Shown in pieces: positions 1 to 11,090 of a DNA stretch of 64,000 nucleotides; position 1 is the stretch's first letter, and every line of letters starts with the position of its first letter. Below the pieces are notes generated by a model that was given only the letters and a program-made list of their open reading frames with translations, did not search any database and was not told the DNA's origin. A program made the position numbers and the translations under genes. This DNA comes from Lunularia cruciata (Eukaryota > Streptophyta > Marchantiopsida > Lunulariales > Lunulariaceae). The stretch is taken from contig OX419756.1 in NCBI GenBank assembly GCA_948567375.1, forward strand, positions 49,826,552 to 49,890,551, in the 5' to 3' direction.

Positions 1-1
1 T

Positions 2-1351
2 GTGGAAACTTTTTCCATTGCCAATGGAGTAGTCTTAAGTCAGAAGGACAAAAAGAAGAAAGATAACCCCATCTACTATGCCAGCTGACAAATTTCAATT
101 TTGACAAAAGCAATTATTCTATGATTGAAAGAGAAGCCCTTATAATGGTTTATACCTACAAGAAATTTTGCCACTATCTATTGGGCTATGAGTTTGTTTT
201 CTACATGGACCATTATGCTTTACAACATCTAGTCAAGAAGGTAGATTTGTCAGGGCGGATTTCCAGATGGATCTTGTAGTTACAAGACTTCACATGCACT
301 GTACAAGTAAGGAAGGGAGCTTTGCATTCAAATGCAGACTTCCTATCCAGGTTAGAAATGCAAGACCAAGAATGGGAAGTCACCAATAGATTCTCTGACA
401 AGGAATTTTATCACTTGATAGCAATGTGAAGTACGAGGTATATAGTAGAATATCATTATTTGCATACTCTTTAGTGTCATGAGGGACTGGACCCGGAGCA
501 AAGGGCAGTTTTTCTCAAGAGGATGGGACCATACCAATTAAAGCACAATATATTGTTTAAAATGGGTAAAGACAAAGAACTTTGGAGATGCTTGAGGACA
601 TACAAAGTCGGCGGAGTTATCAAATCCTTGCACTCCAAAGCATCGAGAGGACACTATGCCCTAAAGAATATAGTGAAGAAAATTCTTTTAGGAGGGTATT
701 GGTAGCCTACAAGGTATAAGGATGCCCATGCACACATTCAAAATTGTGATGCTTGTCAAAGAATAGAGAAACTAATGGCTACTTCTCAATGGCCTTTGAG
801 ACCACTTTTGCCACTAGCCCCATCTGAGAAATGGGGAATTGATTTTGTGGGACCAATACAACCGGTAATGCGAGTCACAAGGAAAAGGTACATTTTGGTT
901 TGCACTGACTTTGCCACCAAAATGGTTGAAGTTGAGGCTATTGGGTGAGATGATGCAGAAACAATTGCAAAATTTTTCTTTTGTAACATCATCTCCCAAT
1001 ATGGATGTCCTCTAGAGTTGGTCAGTGATTAGAGAACTCACTTTTTGAACTTCATAATGGAGGTATTAACCAAGTACTTCCAGATTAAACATCAAAAGAC
1101 AACTCCGTATAACCCAAAAGTCACTAGACTAATGGAGAAGGAAAATGGATTGCTCTATAAAATACTTAATAAAGTGAATGCTAATTATGCCTATGATGGG
1201 ATACAAAGTTACCTACCGCATTATGGGCATATTGCATGACAGAAAAGATTACAACCAAGCAAATGCTATACTTCTTAACATATGGATTGCATCCTATACT
1301 ACCAGTTGAATTTGAAGTGCCAACTTATTGGATTTTATGTGAAGAATTTTT
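2..1351 (+). pseudogene. Family X Ty3/gypsy pol remnant (RNase H to integrase)
   Basis: Decayed polyprotein reading mainly in one frame from base 2. First comes an RNase H-like stretch (YYAS, then HYLLGYEFVFYMDH and HSNADFLSRLEM). Next is the integrase zinc-finger part (IQNCDACQR near 740-760), then the integrase core: WGIDFVGP with the first Asp, PLELVSD with the second, and RLMEKENGLLY with the catalytic Glu. Several in-frame stops and the missing RT and gag (off the left edge) mark it as dead. After the ILPVEFEVPTYW motif it stops short: the integrase C-terminal GPY/F-type tail is absent, and a purine tract plus LTR follow at once. No chromodomain is seen. The WGIDFVGP and LELVSD wording matches family Y, suggesting a related non-chromovirus lineage; that placement is inference. 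Confidence 0.85.
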
Positions 1352-1367
1352 GACGGAGGAGGAAATT
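1352..1367 (+). other. Polypurine tract before X LTR (element A)
   Basis: The bases GACGGAGGAGGAAATT lie directly before TGTGGTACCC, where a plus-strand primer tract is expected. The second X element has an equivalent tract (GAGGAAGGAAGTA) at the same place. This pair is the main reason for placing the LTR start here. Confidence 0.7.
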
Positions 1368-1750
1368 TGTGGTACCCATAATTTTGTTTTTTTCTCAATT
1401 TTGAAGAAGAAGTGTATAGAGAAGTCAAATTACGCCTGTATGGCCAAAGAAGGCAAAGAAAAGTGTCCTTGGGATGTAACCCAAGGTAACGTGACTTTGG
1501 GTCATGAGGTAAGGTACTCGGAATTGCCCTGTCAACATACAACCCAAAGTAAGGAGTCTTTGTCTTGGGGGTGCTCAACCCAAGGCGAGGACAGTGTAAC
1601 AACTTTCCTTTGGGGTGAGACATTCAAGAAGGTACCGTTCAAAAACAGAGATCATATGTGTGAAGGAGACTTGACAGTGACAAGATCATGCAAGAGGTGT
1701 GATTTCTTGATAGAAACTCAAATTGAAGAAAGATAGAGAAGGTGCGACTC

Positions 1751-1757
1751 TATAAAA
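1751..1757 (+). promoter_or_regulatory. TATA-like box upstream of the LTR ORF
   Basis: TATAAAA, about 20 nt before the ATG at 1778. The same box sits before the ORF start in the solo LTR (29488) and, altered, in the second LTR (about 5943). Conservation across three copies suggests a promoter for the LTR ORF; transcription is inferred. Confidence 0.45.
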
Positions 1758-1777
1758 ATTGGGCTAAAGACAAAGCA

Positions 1778-4365
1778 ATGACAAGCAATTTCCCATTGCC
1801 GTTAAGAAGTCAGCCTGTAGGAGATTGTGGGAAGGGAACTATAGTCAAAGATGCACTTGTGTGTTGAGAGGAAGTCGAGAGTGTTAATCCAAGAATCAGT
1901 AGGAAGAATAGTCCCCAGCCCAGAGTAGAAGAGAGAAAGATGGGAGGTGGGAAGAAGGATTCCAAATTTGAAGTGAGAAAATCATGTGATTCAAAGGTTA
2001 GATGTGATTGCAAGAATTGAGGTCTTGAGCAGGCTTCAGATCACATTCTTGGCATGGAACTAGAATGTTAGTTTTCTAGGTTTCATGATTGAGATCATTG
2101 AGAGTAAGTGTCTCAATGGCCTTGAGGAAGAAGTGAAGAGAGGAAATCCAACTCAATGGACAGAGTCGGATTGGAGGTTAGTACTTGGGAGAGAAGCAAC
2201 TGTAGAGCATGGTGCCACATTTTTGGGGAAGGGAGAAGTAGCCAAAGAAACCCAAGAAGTGAGAGATGCTTTTTCTTTTAAGTGCACAATGAATGGCTAC
2301 AAAGTGGAGAGCCATAAGGATCCTGTCAAGAGAGGGATTGTGAGTGCTCTAATGGCAATTTTGAAGCCGGAGAGAACGACTTATGTGATGAAGCACCAAG
2401 CGGTGTTCTTCCATGTTTGCAAGAGAGGCAATTAACTGGGTGATGTGTCTTCATCATAGGACAAGACAGATGGTGTGAAATTTGCTGGACAAGTCACCTC
2501 TACATTACATTGTGCCATTTGGAACCCATTTTTATTTGGGGCTGAACTTGCTCAATGCGGCGGAGAAAAATAAGATGGTGTTCCATTTCTATCCCAATTT
2601 GAGAAGAGATGTCAATGCGGAGGAGCAGCAATACATTCTTCAGATCAAGAGCAGTGATGAGTACTACGTGTAGACGGAGTAGAGTGTGGAGTTGGAAGTG
2701 AGAACTTTGAAGTCAAAGAAGAGGAGTCGACAAGAAGAAGAAGAATTAGACAAAGTGCAACCTCGGAAGGCTAGAAAGGTAAACCCAAGAAAAGAACTGG
2801 TGGTAATCACATCATCGGAAGAAGAGTCGGAAGGAGAAGTCGAGCGCAAGTCCAAAGACTTGGAGAGAGAGGAAGAACCCAAGTTCATGTTGCAGAGTGG
2901 AGACACGAGTAGTAACAGTAATGATGGAGTAGAGATGAAATCGGTACCCAAAGAGGAGGAAGCCAAGATGGAGACGGAGGAGAAAGGTAACTCAAAACTG
3001 GAAGACAAAGTTCCAAAACAAGAGGAGAAAAGAGTTACAATTCAAAGGGGAGTTTGTTCTAGATGTAAGGCAAAGTATGGAGTGGGGCTGAGTAAGGTAA
3101 GAGAAGAGGAGGATGGAAGTTTGGGGAGCAAAGAATCCATTCCTATAAGGCAATTGCGGCTTAGAAGGTAAGTGTTGAGTGAGGAAGAGGTGAAGAAGAA
3201 GATAAGTATGCAAGTCAAAATGAATGCAAGTGAAGGAGTAGAGAATCCACGGGAGGTTGTGTGCCCATTGTTGGTGAAGTTAGAGCACAAGAAGAAGGAG
3301 ATGCAGTTGAAGTGTCCGGAGGTGAAGACTGTGTTGGAGGTGTTAGCTCAGTTAGAAGAGGAGAACTGAGAATTAAAGAAGAGTATAATCCGAGGTGAGG
3401 AGGAAAGGGAAACACTATGAGTAGATGCAATGGTACAGAATCAAGTGATCAAGAACTTGAAGAGAGAAGTGAGGAGTAGAGAAGAACTCATAGAGCAAAG
3501 TGACATAGCAAAGGAAAGGCAAGTAGTTGCGTACAGAATCTTGAAGCAACAGTTTGTTGACTCAAGATAAGAAATTATCCATGCCATGGCAAGTGTAGCG
3601 GAGAAAGAGCAAGAGCTCAATAGAGTGATGGAGCGTGTAGAAGAGAAGAAGCAGCTCTGGCAAAGAGAGTTGACAACAAGATACAGAGAGGAAGAAAGAC
3701 TGAGAGAGTTACTTTGCGATCTGGAGGAGAAGATTGTGCAAAGGAAGAAGGAGAAGGAGATTGTGAAAGCCAAGTTCAAAGCGGAATTGGCAATGTACAG
3801 AGAAGATTGGCTTGCAGATTGAGAACAGGAGAGAAAAATGCAACTAGAGCCATTGAAGGAGATTGTGATCAAGATGAATATGATTTTGAGTACAAAAGCA
3901 AACGTTCAAATTGAAGAAATGAGACTGCACGAGTTGAAGTTGTTGGTGCAAGAGACAAGGCGGAGAAATGCAAAGGATAAAGATTTGAATGCTTTACTCA
4001 TCAGTCTCAGAGCTCATGTAGATAGAAAGATATTGGAAGTAGAAGACAATATCACAATTAGATTAGACTTAGTGAATTTAGAGATAGATAAACTTTAGAA
4101 GGGTGCAAGAGCAACACCTGAAGTAGATAACATAGGAGTGCAGATGTCTTTGGAGTGACCATCAGAGATATTAGAGAAGAGTGGGTTGGGAGTTAAGGAG
4201 TTAAATGGATTAGCTACTAGTGGAATTGTAGATCAGAGTGAAGAAGTGTTAGAATTGGTAGAGGAATAAGTAGTTGTGAAACCTGAGGATAGAGTAATAG
4301 TGAGTGAAGTTACTTTGGGATCGGGTTTGAAAGCCAAGGAAGAAGTAGACATCGGATCGGAGTAG
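1778..4365 (+). pseudogene. LTR-encoded coiled-coil ORF, copy in element A
   Basis: Broken copy of the long ORF carried by the X LTR. It starts MTSNFPLPLRS, matching the N-termini in the other copies (M-[TS]-S-x-FPLPLRS). A conserved middle block follows (SDWRLVLGRE, then ALMAILKPERTTYVMKH near 2345-2400 and HYIVPFGTHFYLGLNLLN near 2505-2560). After this comes an acidic, Lys/Glu-rich linker and a long heptad-like coiled coil (about 3590-4090), ending in EEVDIGSE. Frameshifts and stops interrupt it, including a TAG in the FLAWN motif that the 29103 copy shares. I recognise no named domain. It lies after integrase, but inside the LTR rather than in an env-like internal position. Confidence 0.6.
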
Positions 4366-4481
4366 TAATAGATTTGAGATTTGAAGCGGCAGATATGAAG
4401 AGATGCATTGTGATTTTGAATCTGTAGGTTAGAAGAGTTGCTAGGAAATGGTATAGTTGTTAGAATTGTTACTTGCTTCAC

Positions 4482-4545
4482 TATTTATGAGTGGCATTCA
4501 CAATCATATGTTGTTCAGTGCTCATAATTTCAGAGAATAAATAAA
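4482..4545 (+). promoter_or_regulatory. Second TATA-like box and polyadenylation signal in X LTR
   Basis: TATTTATGA at 4482 is followed about 50 bases later by AATAAATAAAG at 4536-4546. The solo LTR repeats the layout (TATTTAAG at 40010, then a mutated signal), as does the reverse copy (TTTAAATAG near 8847). This resembles a U3/R boundary. Confidence 0.4.
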
Positions 4546-5159
4546 GCAAAGTGCTGTGAAGCAGTGCTTGTTGTTTGAGCTTGATTTTGAGTATCAATTT
4601 TGTGTTTGTGTTTGTGAGTGTGTGGAGAATTTCAAAGTGCAAGTTAGTGTGTTTGTTGGATGTTGGATTCCGCAACCTTGATCTTCATTCTGTGTGTGTA
4701 ATCCTAAGTGAAGTGCAATCAAAGCAATGCCTTGACAGATCTGAGAGGAATTGTAGTGTTGGTAGTATTTTTCATTTGTGAGTGCAACGTGAAGTTGATG
4801 TGAAGCAATTTTGATTGAGGAAGTTGTGCCTTCAATGGAAGGGTAGAACACAATTCTAAGGTGAAGTTGTTTTGCAGTGAAGTGCCATTTTTGGGAGAGC
4901 CTGAATCATCACAATCAAGATTGTTTGGAAAGATTTGATGGAGTTGTGATTAAGAAGTGTTAATTTGTGACAAGACTGCAACTCAGTGCTTGTTACTCTC
5001 TTTTGGGTGTGGTTTATACCTGAGAGATTAAAGATGCAACCAAGAAGAACTACATTGTTACTGTTTGCTTCGTATTTGGAAATTTCTGACTAGTATCTCT
5101 ACGGGAACAAACTTTACTTACCCAATTATCGCAAAAGTGATATTTGTTGGGTTGTCATA

Positions 5160-5522
5160 AAAGTCAAGCACTTTGAATTCACCAACTTGTGGGGTCGGAA
5201 GAGAAAAGAGATGATGCAATGCAAACCACAAAGGACATACAAAAGCAGCGGAAAGTCAGGTATGATAAGCACATTAAGCGTGTGCCTGTTTGGGAGGGAG
5301 ATTTGGTATTGTTACATGACAATTGTCAAATATTTTTTCCAAGCAATTTGCACTTGCAATGAGACCATATTGTGTGACCCATATTTATGATAATGGCTCT
5401 ATTCAGCTTGCTGATTTGGAAGGGCTACCATTTTCCACTCGAGTGAATGGGTGGAAATATTGGACCATGGACCCAAAATTGTATAACACACTCAAGGTCT
5501 GTGTTTGCAAGGATGCTTACAT
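5160..5522 (+). pseudogene. Family X integrase C-terminal tail, element B
   Basis: Two frames joined by a frameshift. The first carries RYDKHIKRVPVWEGDLVLLHD-like sequence at about 5257-5320. The second carries FALAMRPYCVTHIYDNGSIQ and LADLEGLPFSTRVNGWKYW at about 5345-5465. This is the usual Ty3/gypsy integrase tail (GPY/F-like module, then an LxDxxG..VNGxxLK stretch). It is exactly what element A lacks, and it precedes its own purine tract and LTR. The LTR of element A abuts it on the left, so A probably inserted into B, or the two recombined; no TSD can be checked because the left end is outside the window. Confidence 0.75.
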
Positions 5523-5537
5523 TTGAGGAAGGAAGTA
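5523..5537 (+). other. Polypurine tract before X LTR (element B)
   Basis: TTGAGGAAGGAAGTA directly precedes TGTGGTACCC, just after the integrase tail reading frame closes. Confidence 0.65.
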
Positions 5538-7878
5538 TGTGGTACCCACATTTCTTTTTTTAAAATTTTTTTTTAAGTTTTTGTTCTATTTGGAAGAAGA
5601 AGTGTACAAATGAAGTTGTGTTGAACCCAAATAGCATTGGAAGGAGAAGAATTGTGTCTTTGGTTTGTAATTGAAGTAAAGTGACTTTGTATCAGACTAG
5701 GAGTACTCAGATCAGATTTTTTAGAGTTCAACCTAAAGTAAGGAGACTTTGCCTTGGGGTGATCAACTCAATGCAAAGACAAAGTAACAGATTTCCTTTG
5801 GGTTGGAAATTCAAGAATTGTACCAAACACAAAAAAACGGCTAAGGCACAAGCAAGAGAAATTGACAATGATAGGAGAAACACATGCAAAAGGTGTGATT
5901 TCTTGTTAGAGAAGCATTTGAAGAATGATTAAGGATTTTCGGACTATAAAGTTAGGTTATGAATCAAGAAGGATACTAATGACAAGTGAATTTCCTTTGC
6001 CTTTGCGGAGTTGTCTTGAGGGAGATAAGGGAAGAGGAGTGGTAGTGAGTGAAGTTGGGAAGAATTCAGAGGGATTGAGAGTTGCAAGTCCAGGGGACGG
6101 GAAAATTGTCTTGCAGAAGCACATCATGAAGGAGAGTAGAATGAAGGGAATCAATAATTTCCCTACACTAGCATCAAGAAACCCAATGATTAAGAAGTTA
6201 GACATGATAGCTCACATGGAAGTCCTCAATAGACTTTGCATAACTTTCCTTGCATGGAATTGGAACCTGAGTTTTCCCAATTTCATGGTAGAGATCATGG
6301 CTAGTAAGTGTGTAGATGGGCTGGTGATAGTAGGAAAGAGAGGCAATCCGGATTGATGGACAAAGCCGGATTGGAGACTGGTGTTAGGAAGAGAGAGTGG
6401 GGAAGAGCATGGAGCCACGTTCTTTGAGAAGGGAGAATTCACAGAAGAAACCCAAGAGATTAGAAATTTGTTCACCTCAAAGCGCACAAATAATGGATAC
6501 AAGTGGAGATTTATCAAGACTCAATGTGAAGAAGTATTGTGGGGGTGATGATGGTGTTGTTCAAATCCAAGCGCACTACCTACATTACAAAGCAACAAGT
6601 GGTGCTCTTCCACAAGATGTTTGTAGGAGAACCGATCAATTGGGTGATGTGTTTTGATCAGTGGTCAAGGTAGATAGTGCTGAATTGGAGGACTTTGACA
6701 CCACCACACTACTTAATTCCTTTTGCAGTGCATTTTTACCTTGGGCTGAATTTGTTAAGTAGTGATGAGAAGAAGAAGGTTGTCTTGCATTTCCATCCTA
6801 ATTCATGCAAGAAGCCAATGATGAGGAACGATAGTACATTTGGCAATTGAGAAGTAATGACAACCATTATGTGAGAACGGGATGGGATCAAAAGATGGTT
6901 GTGCCCCTACTAAGCAAGAAGAAGAGAAGTCAAACAAGGTAGAGAACTTGCCAGTGCAGCCCCAAAAATCAAGAAAAATTGGGCAAAGAGAAGGAAAGCA
7001 AGTCCAAAGGATTGCACCAAAAGAGGAGGTCAAATCAAAAGGTGAAGTAGAGTTTGTGTCGGAGGGGTCAGAGGAAGAAGAAGTGGAATTAACACTGCAG
7101 AGTGAAGAGTCCAATGAGGAGAGCAAGGGTGAAGTTGAGGTGCAACAAGGTCAAGAGAAGGAGCTTTCTTTGCAAGAAGAAATTGAGCAGTAGGAGGTAG
7201 AAGGAGTAATTATGGCTAAGTTAGCAATTGAAGGAGAAGAAGGATTGGTAGCCAAGCCGAGGTAATACACACAAGAAGGAGAATGTTCAAAGGCAACTTG
7301 ACAAATCATCAATCAATTTTGTGTGTGTTTGTGAGTGTGTGAAGAATTTTGAAGTGCTAGTAAGTGTCCTTGTTGGATGTTGGATTCTACAGCCGTGATC
7401 TTCATTTTGTGTATTTGATCTTGAGTGAAGTGCAATCAGAGCAATGCCTTGATAGATATAAGTGGAATTGTAGTGTTGGTAGTATTTTGTATTTGTGAGT
7501 GCAGTGCTGAGTTGATGTGAAGCAATTTCAATTAAGGAAGTTGTGCCTTTAGGGGGAGGGGTGGAACACAATTTTGAGGCAAAGTTGTTTTGTAGTGAAG
7601 GAGCCATTTCTGGGAACGATTGAATCATCAAAATGAAGATTGTTTGGAAAGATTTGAAAGATTTGTGATTATGGGTGACAAATTGTTATGACAAGACTTT
7701 GAGTCAATGCTAGTTACTCTCTTCCAAGTGTAGTTTCTACTTGAGAGGTTAAAGACGCAACCAAGAAGAACTATATTATTACTTTGCTTTGTATTTGACC
7801 AATTCTAAATCATATCTATGTGGGAACAAACTTTACTTACCATATTACTACAAAAGTGATATTTGTTGGGTTGTCACA
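5538..7878 (+). repeat. Family X long LTR, element B (internally deleted)
   Basis: Starts TGTGGTACCC and ends GGGTTGTCACA, with the same edges as the other X LTRs. It is 2341 bp, about 1.4 kb shorter, mainly because the coiled-coil half of the internal ORF is missing (the ORF reads to about 7193, then jumps to the tail homologous to 4600-5159). Element B's integrase tail lies just upstream, so this is a 3' LTR. Confidence 0.78.
5977..7193 (+). pseudogene. LTR-encoded ORF, copy in element B (N-terminal half)
   Basis: Starts MTSEFPLPLRS at 5977. The FLAWNWN motif keeps tryptophan where element A and the solo LTR have TAG, so TGG looks ancestral. It continues through KPDWRLVLGRE and a TFFEKGEFTEETQEIR-like stretch. 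EPINWVMCFDQ and HYLIPFAVHFYLG then appear in shifted frames. The acidic linker remains (6880-7190). The downstream coiled coil seen in the other copies is deleted. No known domain recognised. Confidence 0.55.
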
Positions 7879-8192
7879 ATATCCCTTTTCAATTGGAGTG
7901 CAACTTGCTCAGTTGGGGTCTCTACATACTTCACTGGTGGCTTTGGGTTAGGTGGTTGTGAGCATTGATTTCCAATGTGGCCCTTTCCTTTACAATTTCC
8001 ACAAAGTGGAACATACCCAACTTGACATCTTGACTTAGGGCAATATGGAGACCAATGGCCTATCAAGCTACAATTGTAGCATCTCTTTGATGCAACATTC
8101 TAACGCCTATTCTAGCCGCCCATTGGTGGTCTTTTTTGGGGAGAAGGAGCATTGTACTCCCTTGGTCCATACTTTGGACCTTGATGTGATGT
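7879..8192 (-). pseudogene. Family Z gag fragment with two CCHC zinc knuckles
   Basis: On the minus strand this reads CYNCSLIGHWSPYCP, then CGNCKGKGHIGNQC about 15 residues later, followed by a Pro-rich stretch. Two close CCHC knuckles are typical of retrotransposon Gag nucleocapsid regions. The segment is bounded by two X LTRs in opposite orientation (ending at 7878 and starting at 8193). The rest of the same gag appears to resume at about 11090-11763, so a reverse X LTR seems to have split it. Confidence 0.7.
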
Positions 8193-11090
8193 TATGACAA
8201 CCCGACAAATATCACTTTTGCGGTAATCAAGTAAGTAAAGTTCGTTCCCGTAGACATACTAATCAGAATTGGTCAAATACAAAGTAGAGTAACAATCTTC
8301 AGTTCTTCTTGGTTTCATCTTTAAGAAACCAAGAAACCACACCCAGAAGAGAGTAACAAGCATTGATTCATAGTCTCATCATGACAATTTGTCACTCTTA
8401 ATCCCAACTCTATCAAATCTTTCCAAACAATCTTGATTGTGATGATTCAGGCTCTCCCAAAAATGGCATTTCACTGCAAAACAACTTCACCTTAGAATTG
8501 TGTTCTACCCCTCCACTAAAGGCACAACTTCCTCAATCAAAATTGCTTCACATCAACACTACGTTGCACTCACAAATGCAGAATACTACCAACACTATAA
8601 TTCCTCTCAAATCTGTCAAGGTATTGCTCCGATTGCACTTCACTTAGTATCAAACACACAGAATGAAGATCAAGGCTGCAGAATCCAACATCCAACACTT
8701 TGAAATTCTCCACACACGCACAAACACATGCACAAAATTGATACTCAGAATCAAGCTCAAGCAATGAGCACTGCTTCACAGCACTTCACTTATCTATTCT
8801 CAGAAATAACAAGCACTAAACAACATATGACTGAAAATGTCACCTTTAAATAGTGAAGCAAACAACAATTGCTAACAACTATATTGTTCTATAACAACTC
8901 TTCTAACTTGCAGATCCAAAATGACAAACCATCTCTTCATATCTACCTCTTCAAATCTCAAATCTACTCCGAGTTACTACTCCGATCCAATGTCTACTTC
9001 TTCCTCAGCTTCCAATCCCAAAGTAACTTCACTTACTACTTTGTCCTCGGGTTTCACAACTACTAATTCCTCTACTAATTCTACTACTTCTTTGCTCTGA
9101 TCTACAATTCCTATCATAGTTAATCCTTTTAAATCTCTATCTCCAGACCCACTCTTCTCTAATACCTCCGATGGTAATTCCAAAGACATTTGCACTCCTA
9201 TATTATCTACTTCAGATTTTGCTCTTACATCCTTCCAAAGTTTATCTATCTCTAATTTCACCAAGTCTAATTCAACTGTGATATTGTCTTCTACTTCCAA
9301 TATCTTTCTATCTACACAAGTTCTGAGACTGATAAGTAAAGCGTTCAAGTCTTTATCCTTTGCATTTCTCCTCCTTGTCTCCTACACCAACAACTTCAAC
9401 TCATGCAGTCTTGTCTCTTCAATTTTCACGTTGGCTTTTGTACTCAGCATTGTGTTCATTTTTGTCACACTCTCCTTCGATGGCTCAAGTCTCATTCTTC
9501 TCTCTCATTCTCGATCTGCAAGCCAATCTTCTCTATACATTGCCAATTTTGCTTCAAATTTGGCTTTCATTATCTTCTTCTCCTTCTCCATCTACACAAT
9601 CTTCTCCTCTAGATTGCGAAGTAACTCTCTTAATCTTTCTTCCTCTCTTTATCTTATTGTCAACTCTCTTTGCCAGACTGCTTGTTCTCCTCTACACTCT
9701 CCATCACTCTATCGAGCTCTTACTCCTTCTCTACTATTCTTGCCATAGCATGGATAATCTCTAATCTTGAATTAGCAAACTGTTGCTTCAAGATTTCATT
9801 CTCTGCTTCTTGTCTTCCTCTTGCGATGACATTTTGCTCTATCATTCTCTCTCTACTCTCCACTTCTCTCTTCAAGTTCTCAATTACTTGATTTTGTACT
9901 TTTGTATCTACTTGTAGTACTTCCCTTTCCTCCTCACCTTGGATTATACTCTTCTTCTTTCTGAGTTCTCTTCTTCTAATCAAGCTAACACTTGCAATAC
10001 AATCTTCACCTCTAGACACTTCAATTGCATCTCCTTCTTCTTGTGTTCTAACTTCACTAACAATGGGCACACAATCTCCCTCAAATACTCTACTCCTTCA
10101 CTTGTATTTATTTTGACTCACGGACTTGTCTCTTTCTTCACCTCTTCCTCACTCAACACTTGCCTTCTAAGCCAGAATTGCCTTATAGGAATGGATTCTT
10201 TGCTCCCTGAACTCCCATCCTCCTCTTCTCTTACCTTACTTGGCCCCGCTTCATACTACACCTTATGTTTAGAACGGACTCCCCTTTGAATTGTAACTCT
10301 CTTCTCCTCTTGCTCTGGAACTTTGTCTTCCAGTTTCAAGTTACCTTTCTCCTCCATCTCCATCTTGGCTTCCTCCTCTTTGGGTACCAACTTCATCTCC
10401 ACTCCATCATTGTTGTCACTACTTGTGTCTTCACTCTGTAGTGTGAACTCGGGTTCTATCTCCTTCTCCAAGTCTTTGGACTTGCACTCGGCTTCTCCTT
10501 CCGACTCTTCTTCCGATGATGTGATAACCACCAATTCTTTCCTTGGGTTCACCTTTCTAGCCTTCTAAAGTCATGCTTTCTCTTCTTCTTCTTGTTGACT
10601 TTTCTTCTTCAACTTCAGAGTGCTCACTTCCAACTGCACACTCTACCCTGTCTTTGCGTAGTACTCATCATTGCTTCCGGATCTGAAGAATGTATTGCTG
10701 CTCCTTTGCATTGACATCTCTTCTCAAGTTGAGGTGGAAATGGGACACCATCTTCTTTCACTCCGCCGCATTGAGCAAGTTCAGCCCCATATAGAAATGG
10801 CTGCAAATGGCACAATGTAATGTGGAGGTGACTTGTCTCACAAATTCCACACCATCTATCTCGTCCTTTGATGAAGACACTTCACCCAATTAATTGGCTC
10901 TCTTGCAACCACCTTATGGAAGAACACCGCTTGGTGCTTCATCACATAAGTTGTTCTTTCCGGCTTCAAGATTGCCATTAGAGCACTCACGATCCTCCTC
11001 TTCATAGGGTCCTTATAGCTCTCTACTTTGTAGTCATTCTTTGTGCGCTTCAAAGAGAGTACTCTACCTCTTCTTCCTCACCTTGGTCCC
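8193..11090 (-). repeat. Family X LTR, reverse and truncated, inside Z gag
   Basis: The minus strand ends ...GGGTTGTCATA at 8193; plus-strand TATGACAACCC is the mutated TGTGACAACCC end. It carries the LTR tail and the coiled-coil ORF back to the middle conserved block (KRTKNDYKVESYKDP near 11050). The LTR head and ORF N-terminus are missing, so the right border is approximate and no TSD could be found. Z gag sequence lies on both sides in the same orientation. Confidence 0.7.
8977..11053 (-). pseudogene. LTR-encoded coiled-coil ORF, reverse copy
   Basis: Minus-strand pieces read, in order: KRTKNDYKVESYKDP and ALMAILKPERTTYVMKH with intact EPINW (11053-10860); an acidic block beginning NPRKELVVITSSEEESEGE (10552-10256); coiled-coil heptads (10070-9720); and the C-terminus ending EEEVDIGSE (9348-8977). 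Gene order and the final residues match the copies at 1778 and 29515. Frameshifts and stops separate the pieces. EPINW here confirms that the TAG at that position in the solo LTR came from TGG. Confidence 0.6.

Larger units (their letters stand above)
1368..5159 (+). repeat. Family X long LTR, element A (3' LTR)
   Basis: Starts TGTGGTACCC after a polypurine tract and ends GGGTTGTCATA (CA mutated to TA). At 3792 bp it matches the 3780 bp of the clean solo LTR at 29103-40687 after removal of its nested element. It contains a TATA-like box at 1751, a long broken ORF at 1778-4365, a second TATA-like box (TATTTATGA, 4482) and AATAAATAAAG at 4536. This order suggests U3 running to about 4510, with the ORF inside U3. 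Family pol lies directly upstream, so this is a 3' LTR. Confidence 0.8.

Noticed and set aside
1236-1736. 166-codon plus-strand frame spanning integrase end and LTR start as a gene
   Set aside because: It joins pol remnant and LTR head by chance; the purine tract and LTR edge lie in its middle.
2664-3008. Ser-rich minus-strand frames opposite the X LTR ORF (also at 3441-3872, 9278-9764 and 38321-39381)
   Set aside because: They mirror the Glu/Lys-rich coiled-coil coding strand; codon complement of GAA/GAG gives Ser/Leu/Phe-rich shadows.
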